A stretch of DNA of 64,000 nt, from assembly GCA_903897605.1 (NCBI GenBank), contig CAIUCH010000031.1:1-64000 (forward strand). Direction: 5' to 3'. The notes below the pieces were generated by a model. The model saw only the letters and a list, made by a program, of their open reading frames with translations, had not been told where the DNA came from and ran no database searches. This document shows, piece by piece, positions 41,031-47,145 of the stretch. The position numbers were made by a program, and so were the translations under genes. Position 1 is the stretch's first letter, and the number at the start of each line of letters is the position of its first letter. The stretch comes from an uncultured Alphaproteobacteria bacterium. Its GTDB lineage: Bacteria; Pseudomonadota; Alphaproteobacteria; Micropepsales; Micropepsaceae.

Positions 41031-41403
41031 AAGGTCGATCGTTTTTCTGATATGGAACGGTAGGGAAAGAAGTCCATATATGGGTAACCGCCGTCGTGTA
41101 ATCATCCAGCGGATTTGTCGCGCAGTAGTCCCGAATGGCCGCTTCCTGAGTTTGGTAGCTTGATGCCGCAAGGTCTTTCGTAGGGTGGAGGACGGCGTGA
41201 GCAATTGCATTTAGGCCGCTCATGTATCCCTGCGCCCAAGTGTAATATTCGGCCTCGATAGCGACATTCTTTTTGTAATCCTGGTCGAACAGAGCGCAAG
41301 TTGTTGCGCCTTTACCCCTTAGCATCGCTGTGTCTATGGCCCTCGCTGGTAGCGTGGCCAGGACCATCAATATCGCGCAAGAGAATGCCCACTTCATACC
41401 CAA
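41029..41403 (-). CDS. Passenger: small secreted protein with Rap1a/Tai-like pattern
   Basis: A 124-residue protein with a signal peptide (MKWAFSCAILMVLATLPARA). The mature part reads ATTCALFDQDYKKNV, YYTWAQGYMSGLNAIAHAV and AAIRDYCATNPLDDYTTAVTHIW. The WxxGYMSGxN and YCxxNPLxxY spacing, with two cysteines, recalls small periplasmic helical proteins such as the Rap1a/Tai immunity group. That link is tentative. Its stop codon lies on the inner edge of the left inverted repeat. As cargo of a transposon it might be a protective or immunity factor, which is inference. Confidence 0.65.
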   Translation of the reverse strand: MGMKWAFSCAILMVLATLPARAIDTAMLRGKGATTCALFDQDYKKNVAIEAEYYTWAQGYMSGLNAIAHAVLHPTKDLAASSYQTQEAAIRDYCATNPLDDYTTAVTHIWTSFPTVPYQKNDRP

Positions 41404-41707
41404 CCCTCCCCAGAAGCCGGGACAGGCTATCCCGTGCCCCTCAGTCGGGGAATGGCGACCCGGGTGAGCCGCAAAATGTGGGACGATAGGCCGTTAACGT
41501 CCAGAGATGTTGCAAAAAAATCCTCTCTTGAGTCTCTGCGACTAACCCCTTGATCTGGTGACAATATTTTTCTCACCGAATCAAAGAGATAAGCAAGACG
41601 TGTTCCCGGTTCGACCCTCTATGGGCTTGTCTGGTCCAAGACAGCCATTGCAAGAGAGTAAGAGGGGGAATATACGGCAAGAGAGAGGTTTTCTTGAGTT
41701 TTAACTC
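41404..41707. other. Intergenic gap inside the transposon
   Basis: A 304-bp AT-richer gap between divergent passenger genes. A small palindrome, GAGTT-TT-AACTC (41696-41707), directly precedes the ATG at 41708 and may be an operator. No promoter is clear and no further gene is seen. Confidence 0.4.
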
Positions 41708-42091
41708 ATGCGTGACATTCGGGAAGATTTGAAAGAGCGGATCAGGGTCGAACATGCCCGCCGCGAACCGCACCAAGAGGCGCTGAAGCAGATCGACGAC
41801 AATATCGCCGGTCTGGAGCGCCTACTGGCGACGGAAGAATCGCGGTCGAACGGCAACGGTAGCGTCGCTGCAATACTCCCGCGCCCCGCTGGCAACCTCA
41901 CCGACTACCTGACCAAGATGCTTAAGAAGGCCCCGCGAACCTTGGACGAAATGCGAGACGCCGCCGTGGCGGCGGGATATTTCGAGGGCGCTAAGGAAAG
42001 CCCCGGTCGGGCAATCCACGGCAAACTTTTGAACCCGATACGCGCGGGCCGGGTCATCAAAGATGCGGAAGGAAAATATCACGCGATATGA
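41708..42091 (+). CDS. Passenger: coiled-coil plus winged-helix-like protein
   Basis: A 127-residue protein. The first 45 residues are charged helix (LKERIRVEHARREPHQEALKQIDDNIAGLERLLATEE), likely a coiled coil. After a short Ser/Asn/Gly linker, LTDYLTKMLKKAPRTLDEMRDAAVAAGYFEGAKESPGRAIHGKLLNPIRAGRVIKDAEGKYHAI looks like a winged helix with the recognition helix near GRAIHGKL. No family is recognised. Its layout parallels that of the minus-strand passenger at 43580-44077. It may bind DNA for element regulation or transposition. A perfect GC hairpin follows the stop. Confidence 0.65.
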   Translation: MRDIREDLKERIRVEHARREPHQEALKQIDDNIAGLERLLATEESRSNGNGSVAAILPRPAGNLTDYLTKMLKKAPRTLDEMRDAAVAAGYFEGAKESPGRAIHGKLLNPIRAGRVIKDAEGKYHAI

Positions 42092-42094
42092 AAA

Positions 42095-42117
42095 CCCCCG
42101 GCCTTAGGGGCCGGGGG
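42095..42117. terminator. Hairpin after the coiled-coil gene
   Basis: CCCCCGGCC and GGCCGGGGG form a perfect 9-bp stem with a 5-nt loop. Four A bases precede it, so read on the minus strand it ends in a T tract; there is no T tract on the plus side. It separates the protein gene from the tRNA. Confidence 0.6.
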
Positions 42118-42127
42118 GATCTGAATT

Positions 42128-42219
42128 GGAGACGTGACTGAGAGGCAAAGTACCGGAAGTCCTAATCCGGCGTCGGCGTCGCGAGCGCCGCGAGGGTTCG
42201 ACCCCCTCCGTCTCCGCCA
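42128..42219 (+). tRNA. Class II tRNA (serine-type body) with abnormal 8-nt anticodon loop
   Basis: A complete cloverleaf. Acceptor stem GGAGACG/CGTCTCC pairs perfectly, discriminator G and CCA are encoded (42216-42219). The D-arm is ACT...AGT with 3 pairs, A14, GG and A21. The long variable arm is a stem GGCGT/GCGCC with a CGCGA loop, and the T-arm is GAGGG-TTCGACC-CCCTC. G73 and the long arm point to serine identity. The anticodon stem CCGGA/TCCGG encloses eight bases, AGTCCTAA. With A57 or A58 bulged the anticodon would be CCT; with an 8-nt loop, quadruplets TCCT or CCTA are alternatives. It is transposon cargo. Confidence 0.8.
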
Positions 42220-42220
42220 A

Positions 42221-42243
42221 TCTCCCGGGTCCAATCCGGGAGG
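42221..42243 (+). terminator. Stem-loop just 3' of the tRNA
   Basis: CTCCCGG and CCGGGAG pair as a perfect 7-bp stem around the loop GTCCAAT, starting two bases after the CCA end. There is no T-run, so it may be a processing or stabilising hairpin rather than a true terminator. Confidence 0.5.
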
Positions 42244-42264
42244 CATAAGAAGAAGGAAGTGACC

Positions 42265-42302
42265 AAACCGCCTTGGGTCCAAACCAGGGCGGTTTGTGTT
42301 TT
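42265..42302 (+). terminator. Intrinsic terminator between tRNA and DUF6471 gene
   Basis: AAACCGCC and GGCGGTTT pair over 8 bp, with inner TTGG/CCAA pairing, followed by GTGTTTT. It would end transcription from the tRNA side and separate it from the convergent DUF6471 gene. Confidence 0.65.
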
Positions 42303-42344
42303 AGGCCCCCATGGACGGAGGCGCAAGTAACGATATCGGTATGA

Positions 42345-42593
42345 TTATGGCGTTTCCGTCGCCTTCGCGTCCGGCATGGGCAGGGACTTCACGCCGATGG
42401 CGCACATACATTGCAGCAGGAAGGCCGCTGAGAAGCCGCCCCGACTGAGCTTGTTGGCGATATTCGCCGGGCTTTCCTTTATCCCAATCTTTTCAAGGCG
42501 TTGGGATAGCTCCTTTTGGGTAATCCCGTTGGCGGCCAACTGAGCCTTCAAGAGCCGCGTGGCCTTTTCCTGCCAATCTTTGTCCGTCACCAC
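42345..42593 (-). CDS. Passenger: DUF6471 domain protein, possible repressor
   Basis: An 82-residue protein starting at GTG 42593. WQEKATRLLKAQLAANGITQKELSQRLEKIGIKESPANIANKLSRGGFSAAFLLQCMCAIGV is the whole DUF6471 domain, which folds like an XRE helix-turn-helix: AELxxRGITQKELSQRL, then NIANKLSRG as the recognition region. It is read away from the transposase across a 103-bp gap with two matching palindromes, one on its own -10 box. A role as repressor of both genes is inferred. Confidence 0.8.
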   Translation of the reverse strand: MVTDKDWQEKATRLLKAQLAANGITQKELSQRLEKIGIKESPANIANKLSRGGFSAAFLLQCMCAIGVKSLPMPDAKATETP

Positions 42594-42611
42594 GACCGCG
42601 TTTCCGGTAGA

Positions 42612-42633
42612 AATATATCGTATTCGATATATT
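42612..42633. promoter_or_regulatory. Palindromic operator 1 over the DUF6471 promoter
   Basis: Perfect palindrome: AATATATCG, spacer TATT, CGATATATT. On the minus strand a promoter TTGCAT (42649-42654), 17-bp spacer and TATATC (42626-42631) reads toward DUF6471, and the palindrome covers its -10 box. Confidence 0.65.
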
Positions 42634-42637
42634 CCTA

Positions 42638-42666
42638 TTGACTACGTTATGCAACACTATCATATT
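42638..42666 (+). promoter_or_regulatory. Candidate sigma-70 promoter of the transposase gene
   Basis: TTGACT (42638-42643), a 17-bp spacer, and CATATT (42661-42666). The -10 box matches the consensus at four of six bases. It faces the divergent DUF6471 promoter within the same 103-bp region. Confidence 0.5.
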
Positions 42667-42684
42667 CGATATGGATATATCGAA
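42665..42684. promoter_or_regulatory. Palindromic operator 2 over the transposase promoter
   Basis: Palindrome TTCGATAT, spacer GGAT, ATATCGAA, sharing the half-site ATATCGA with operator 1. It begins at the end of the -10 box CATATT (42661-42666) of the plus-strand promoter and ends 12 bases before the transposase ATG. Confidence 0.62.
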
Positions 42685-42696
42685 ATCGTGTATAAA

Positions 42697-43662
42697 ATGA
42701 CCCAACACTTCCTCCTCTCCTCGAAAGCCCGAACCCTCTCGCTGGCTCAGGTCATGCGCATGACTGATTCGGAAGCCTTCGACCTTTTCGTGGCCCTTCG
42801 GTTCGCTGAGAACAGCGGCAAGCCCTACTGCCCGAAATGCGGCGGCTTGGACGTGTACCGCTACGCAAGCCGTCCCATCTTCAAATGCAAAGGGTGCAGC
42901 GCCCAATTCAGCGCAACCAGCGGGACCGTTTTCGCCAGCCGCAAGCTCGCTATCAAAGACATTCTCGCCGCCGTCGCCATCTTCGCCAATGGCGCGAAGG
43001 GTCACAGCGCCTTGCAGCTTTCGCGGGACATAGATTGCCAATATCGGACGGCTTACGTCCTGGCCCACAAGCTGCGCGAGAGCATGACGGCGGAAACCAA
43101 GGACGTTACGCTGTCGGGCACGGTCGAAATTGACGGCGCATATTTTGGCGGCCACGTGAAGCCCGCCAATTACAAGGACGACCGGATTGACCGCCGCCTG
43201 TCTGAGAACCGGACCGGCAAGCGCCGCTGCGTTGTGGTCATGCGCGAACGTGGTGGCCGCACCATCACCACCGTTGGCAATTCAGAACTGGCCGCCGTTC
43301 CTACCGTCATGGCCCGCGTTGCCCCTGGTACCGTCATCCACGCCGATGAGGCGACCTCCTGGGATGGGTTGCAGGCTCACTACGAAATGCGCCGCATCAA
43401 TCATAGCGTTTGCTATTCGGACGGCATGGCTTGCACGAATGGCGCTGAGAGCTTTTTCAGCCGCCTCCGTAGGGCAGAACTCGGCACCCATCACAGCATC
43501 AGGAAGGCTTATCTCGGAGCGTATGCCGCCGAAATGGCGTGGCGCGAAGATCATCGCCGCGAGAGCAACGGCGCTCAGTTTATTGGGATTGCGAAGTCAG
43601 CAGCGCAATCGCCCGTTTCCCGCCAGTGGAAAGGCTATTGGCAGCGCCACCTTCCGAAGTAA
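42697..43662 (+). CDS. IS1595-family (ISXO2-like) transposase
   Basis: A 321-residue DDE transposase, taking ATG 42697. The N-terminal zinc ribbon is YCPKCGGLDVYRYASR and FKCKGCSAQFSATSGTVF. The catalytic domain has GTVEIDGAYFGGHVKP (first Asp), VIHADEATSWDGL (second Asp) and NGAESFFSRLRRAELGTHHSI (Glu). Start codons further upstream would overlap operator and promoter sequence and are rejected. It ends inside the antisense passenger gene with 83 bp of overlap. Confidence 0.94.
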   Translation: MTQHFLLSSKARTLSLAQVMRMTDSEAFDLFVALRFAENSGKPYCPKCGGLDVYRYASRPIFKCKGCSAQFSATSGTVFASRKLAIKDILAAVAIFANGAKGHSALQLSRDIDCQYRTAYVLAHKLRESMTAETKDVTLSGTVEIDGAYFGGHVKPANYKDDRIDRRLSENRTGKRRCVVVMRERGGRTITTVGNSELAAVPTVMARVAPGTVIHADEATSWDGLQAHYEMRRINHSVCYSDGMACTNGAESFFSRLRRAELGTHHSIRKAYLGAYAAEMAWREDHRRESNGAQFIGIAKSAAQSPVSRQWKGYWQRHLPK

Positions 43663-44077
43663 GCCGCCAGATGCAACGGCCCCGCTGCTTCGGAAGTTTC
43701 TCGACCAAATAGCGGCGGCTCATCCCGCGCAATGATTGCAGGACACTAAAGCCGATGGAGCGCGCAAGCACTCTATCGGCGGCGTCCAATCCCTTTGCGG
43801 TCATGACGTGTTTTGCAAGATCCGGGGTCGAAAACGGCCCCTCTGTCAGCTTGGCGCGGCATAGGGCGGCAATCTCTCCATATCGGAAGGCCCGGCACAG
43901 GTGAGTGTAAGGCCGCTGTGAGCCGGGTCTGTCGCCTGCGTCGAAAATCGCCAGCGCCGCCGTGATATGCGCGAAGTCCGCCTTAGCACGCTCTAACTCC
44001 CGTTCGTAATTGACGATAGCAGCGGCGATTTCCTCGCGCTTTGCTCTCAGGATCGTGACGGTTTGGGACTCGGCCAT
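43580..44077 (-). CDS. Passenger: coiled-coil plus winged-helix-like protein
   Basis: A 165-residue protein. Residues 5-45 (ILRAKREEIAAAIVNYERELERAKADFAHITAALAIF) form a likely coiled coil. YGEIAALCRAKLTEGPFSTPDLAKHVMTAKGLDAADRVLARSIGFSVLQSLRGMSRRYLVEKLPKQRGRCIWRL then looks like a winged helix with a beta wing at the end. The order of parts matches the plus-strand passenger at 41708. No family is recognised. It overlaps the 3' end of the transposase antisense. Confidence 0.68.
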   Translation of the reverse strand: MAESQTVTILRAKREEIAAAIVNYERELERAKADFAHITAALAIFDAGDRPGSQRPYTHLCRAFRYGEIAALCRAKLTEGPFSTPDLAKHVMTAKGLDAADRVLARSIGFSVLQSLRGMSRRYLVEKLPKQRGRCIWRLTSEGGAANSLSTGGKRAIALLTSQSQ

Positions 44078-44121
44078 GCGCCGAAATTACCCCCGGACCC
44101 CCGAAGTACAACTAAATCTCT

Positions 44122-44145
44122 AGGTGTGCTTGCTGCATAATGGAG
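44122..44145 (-). repeat. Right terminal inverted repeat
   Basis: This 24-bp sequence, AGGTGTGCTTGC...ATAATGGAG, is the reverse complement of the left end. Bases just inside differ between ends, so the repeat is exactly 24 bp. Confidence 0.95.
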
Positions 44146-44152
44146 GGGGATC
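44146..44152. repeat. Target-site duplication, right copy (GGGGATC)
   Basis: GGGGATC follows the right inverted repeat directly. The next base G starts the GAG codon of comM residue 15. Confidence 0.88.
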
Positions 44153-45625
44153 GAGGCGCGCGACGTGGACGTGCAGGTGCATGTCGGCGATTCGGGCGGC
44201 GGGCAATTCAACATTGTCGGCTTGGCCGACAAGGCGGTGGCGGAAAGCCGCGAGCGGGTGCGCGCCGCCCTCACCGCCATCGGGTTGGCGCTGCCGTTCA
44301 AGCGCATCACGGTCAATCTGGCGCCTGCCGATCTGCCCAAGGAAGGCTCGCATTATGACCTGCCGATCGCGCTGGGTCTGCTGGCGGCGATGGGCGTCTT
44401 GCCCGCCAGCGAGATGGCGAATTATGTCGCGCTGGGTGAATTGTCGCTCGACGCGCACGTGACGGCGGTGGCCGGTGTGCTGCCGGCCGCGATTGCGGCG
44501 TCGGCAGCGGGGCGCGGCCTGATCTGTCCGGCGGCGTGCGGCGCGGAGGCGGCGTGGGCGGGCGATCTCACCATCCTCGCCACCCCGTCCCTGATCGCCT
44601 TGGTCAATCACATGAAGGGCGTCACGGTGCTGACACCGCCGACGCCGAAACTCGCCAGCACATCACGCGCCGTGCCGGACCTGAAAGATGTCAAAGGACA
44701 GGAAAGCGCCAAGCGGGCGCTGGAGATCACGGCGGCAGGCGGGCACAATTTGTTGATGATCGGCCCGCCCGGCGCGGGCAAATCGATGCTGGCGCAGCGC
44801 CTGCCCGGGCTATTGCCGCCGCTGGATGCGCGCGAGGCATTGGAGATCTCGATGGTGCGCTCTTTGGCGGGCGAGTTGACCGATGGCACGATCAGCCGCG
44901 AACGGCCGTTCCGCAATCCGCATCATTCCGCCTCCATGGCGGCGCTGGTGGGCGGCGGCCTGAAAGTGCGGCCGGGCGAAGTCTCGCTGGCGCATCTGGG
45001 CGTGCTGTTTCTGGACGAGCTGCCGGAATTCCAGCGCGGTGTGCTGGACAGCCTGCGCCAACCAATCGAGACCGGCGAAGCGGTGGTGGCGCGCGCCAAT
45101 GCCCATGTGCGCTATCCCGCGCGCTTTCAATTGGTGGCGGCGATGAATCCCTGCCGCTGCGGTTATCTCAGCGACCCCGCGCAAGCCTGCTCGCGCGCGC
45201 CCAAATGCGGCGCCGATTACCAGTCGCGCATCTCCGGGCCGCTGTTCGACCGCATCAATCTGCATGTCGAAGTGCCCGGCGTGCTGGCCAGCGATCTGGC
45301 CTTGCCGCCGCCGGCAGAAGGCAGCGCCGAAGTCGCCGCCCGTGTCGCCCGCGCCCGCGATATCCAGCGCACGCGATTCGAAGGCACGGCCATCCGCACC
45401 AACGCCGAAGCCGAAGGCGAATTGCTGGACCGCATCGCCACGCCGGAAGCATCGGGCGTCAAGCTTCTTACCGAGGCGGCGGAACGGATGCGGCTGTCGG
45501 CGCGCGGCTACAGCCGGGTGCTGCGGGTGGCGCGCACCATCGCCGACCTTGCCGGTTCGCCGCAGGTACTCAGGCCGCACATCGCCGAGGCCTTGTCCTA
45601 TCGCAGGTTGAATCTTCAAAGCTGA
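44147..45625 (+). pseudogene. comM: comM (yifB) 3' part, AAA+ Mg-chelatase-like helicase
   Basis: This 492-codon stretch continues codon 14 of comM: GIEARDVDVQVHVGDSGGGQFNIVGLADKAVAESRERV. All functional parts remain: the N-terminal Lon-like domain, Walker A (IGPPGAGKSMLAQRL), Walker B (GVLFLDELPEF), and the C-terminal lid (SARGYSRVLRVARTIADLA). Only the first 14 residues and the start codon are cut off. Translation might restart at GTG 44165 with AGGGGG upstream, giving a 486-residue protein lacking the first beta strand. It is probably inactive or impaired. Confidence 0.88.
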
Positions 45626-45717
45626 ATCCGGCCCCGCAGCCAGTGGACGGGCCTGGCGGATTTGCGCAGAATGGTTCCACCCGCGACGCACGCGCCGCGA
45701 CAGGCAGGGCCCCGGTC

Positions 45718-46071
45718 ATGCATTCGAGAATAATTGCGATCCTGATTCTAGCGTCCGCTGTTCCCGCGCTTGCCAATGCGCCGGGCGCGAACCCGCCAGC
45801 CAGCAAGCCCGCCAAGCCCATCGGGCATTCGCCGCATCCGTTTCTGGATGTCGGCCGCATCGATCTGTTTCACGGCTATCTTTGCGGGGGAGCAGACTGC
45901 CTGCTGCACCAGCAAGGCTATCAATGGGGGGCGGATCACAACATCGTGAATCCCAGGGACTGCCAGGGCACGTCGGAAGAATTCCTCGAAGGCTGCCGCG
46001 CCTTCGCCGGGGTTGTCGGGCCATTGGGCGAGCGCGACTTCGACGCGAGTTTCCCGCATCAGATGGATTGA
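45718..46071 (+). CDS. Small secreted cysteine protein, paralog A
   Basis: A 117-residue protein with signal peptide MHSRIIAILILASAVPALANA. The core is GHSPHPFLDVGRIDLFHGYLCGGADCLLHQQGYQWGADHNIVNPRDCQGTSEEFLEGCRAFAG. Four cysteines probably pair in the periplasm. It is a tandem paralog of the next gene, two bases downstream. No family is recognised, and the GHSPHP start and DLFHGYxCG box are the clearest markers. Confidence 0.8.
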   Translation: MHSRIIAILILASAVPALANAPGANPPASKPAKPIGHSPHPFLDVGRIDLFHGYLCGGADCLLHQQGYQWGADHNIVNPRDCQGTSEEFLEGCRAFAGVVGPLGERDFDASFPHQMD

Positions 46072-46073
46072 GC

Positions 46074-46409
46074 ATGCCTTGGAAAACTGCCGCGATCCTG
46101 TTCATTGCTCTTGCGCTCGGTTCGCTGGGTGCGACGGCAGCCGCGCAGACCAATAAGGCCACCGCCAGGCCGGCCGGACATTCGCCGCATCCGGTGCAGG
46201 ATGTCGGCCGTGCCGATCTGTTTCACGGCTATGCCTGCGGCGTGGACTGCTCCATCCATCAAGAGGGTTACAAATGGGCGGCGGACCATAGGATCATCAA
46301 TCCGGTGGATTGCCAGGGCAGCTCTGAAAGCTTCATCGAAGGCTGCCGGGCATTCGCGGGATTGGAAGGCCCGCTTGGCGAAAGAGAGATCTTCCAGGAC
46401 GAAGATTGA
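46074..46409 (+). CDS. Small secreted cysteine protein, paralog B
   Basis: A 111-residue protein with signal peptide ending SLGATAAAQ. Its core, GHSPHPVQDVGRADLFHGYACGVDCSIHQEGYKWAADHRIINPVDCQGSSESFIEGCRAFAGLEGPLGER, is about two-thirds identical to paralog A by eye. The two are separated by 2 bp and surely co-transcribed. The cysteines are conserved between copies. The pair looks like a recent gene duplication. Confidence 0.82.
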   Translation: MPWKTAAILFIALALGSLGATAAAQTNKATARPAGHSPHPVQDVGRADLFHGYACGVDCSIHQEGYKWAADHRIINPVDCQGSSESFIEGCRAFAGLEGPLGEREIFQDED

Positions 46410-46478
46410 AAGCGCGCTTATCGCCAATGGAACTTAAGTTCCTTGGTCCCGTTTCCTTGACTTAACGGGAGGCACCTG

Positions 46479-46697
46479 ATGAAACCCATGACCATTCTGG
46501 GCATCGTTCTGATCCTTGGCGGCATTTTCGGGCTTTTCTTCAGCCGCGTGAGCTGGACCGAGACCAAGCCGCTGATCAAGGCCGGACCGATCCAGATCGA
46601 TCATGATGAGGATCACACGGTCTGGATTCCCACCGCCGCGGGCGTGATTTCGGTGATCGCGGGTCTTGGTCTGGTGATGGTCAGCCGAAGGGCTTGA
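46479..46697 (+). CDS. Small two-span membrane protein
   Basis: A 72-residue protein with two hydrophobic helices (MTILGIVLILGGIFGLFFS and TAAGVISVIAGLGLVMVS) around a polar loop (WTETKPLIKAGPIQIDHDEDHTV). Such proteins are usually called DUF3185-like. A clear site GGGAGG precedes the ATG by 8 bases. Function unknown. Confidence 0.75.
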   Translation: MKPMTILGIVLILGGIFGLFFSRVSWTETKPLIKAGPIQIDHDEDHTVWIPTAAGVISVIAGLGLVMVSRRA

Positions 46698-46710
46698 GTC
46701 TTCGCCGGCG

Positions 46711-47046
46711 CTAGACCTTCAACTTCGCCAACGCTTCCAGATCCGCCTTGATCGCGCGGGTGGCGCGGCGCTCGGCGCTGCGGAACAGCTTGACGATGTC
46801 GCGGCCACGCGCATTGAGCGCGGCGCCGCCGCCGGACTTGCCGCCGGTGCGCCGCTCCAGCACCGCGCCGCCGAAAACTTTCTCGATGTCCTGCAGCAGC
46901 AGCCAGGCCCGCCGATAGCTGAGCTTCATCTTGCTGGCGGCCGCCCGGATCGAGCCGGTTTCGTCGATCAGCTCCAGCAGCCGCGCCTTGCCGGGCCCCA
47001 GATTGCCGGATTCTCCAATCGGAATTCGTAGAAACAGCCCCGCCAT
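46711..47046 (-). CDS. ModE-type DNA-binding protein (N-terminal domain only)
   Basis: About 111 residues, the LysR-like winged helix of ModE: GKARLLELIDETGSIRAAASKMKLSYRRAWLLLQDIEKVFGGAVLERRTGGKSGGGAALNARGRDIVKLF. The C-terminal molybdate-binding domains of E. coli ModE are absent, as in many alphaproteobacterial forms. It is divergent from modA and probably controls molybdate uptake. Start at ATG 47046. Confidence 0.88.
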   Translation of the reverse strand: MAGLFLRIPIGESGNLGPGKARLLELIDETGSIRAAASKMKLSYRRAWLLLQDIEKVFGGAVLERRTGGKSGGGAALNARGRDIVKLFRSAERRATRAIKADLEALAKLKV

Positions 47047-47145
47047 GCGAGGCATCCTGACGCGGCGGGGCCATAACGGGCAAGGGTTTTGCACGGGCGC
47101 GGAACGTGATATTCACCAGGACATCACGATCCATGAGGGGGATTT

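Larger units (their letters stand above)
40964..41032 (+). pseudogene. comM: comM (yifB) 5' fragment, cut by the transposon
   Basis: ATG 40964 begins MTVAHIYTVAFQGI, the standard ComM/YifB N-terminus. After codon 14 (ATC at 41003-41005) the reading frame enters the transposon end and stops at TAA 41030-41032. The rest of the gene continues in the same frame at 44147. The intact gene codes for a hexameric AAA+ helicase that drives branch migration in natural transformation. Confidence 0.9.
41007..44145. mobile_element. IS1595/ISXO2-type transposon with passenger genes, inserted in comM
   Basis: A 3139-bp element defined at both ends. The 24-bp terminal inverted repeats are 41007-41030 and 44122-44145 and are perfect. 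The target sequence GGGGATC is duplicated at 40999-41005 and 44146-44152; the eighth base is A on the left and G on the right. IS1595 elements are known to give 8-bp duplications and to carry passengers. Contents in order: secreted protein (-), coiled-coil protein (+), tRNA (+), DUF6471 (-), transposase (+), coiled-coil protein (-). Joining the flanks removes one target copy and restores comM in frame. Confidence 0.93.

Noticed and set aside
42128-42219. Plain amber suppressor tRNA with anticodon CTA
   Set aside because: Placing CTA as the anticodon puts C rather than U at position 33 and leaves uneven flanks; CCT or a four-base anticodon fits the loop better.
42559-42696. Longer transposase start at 42559
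   Set aside because: The extra 46 codons would lie over both operators and the promoter and show no similarity to transposases.
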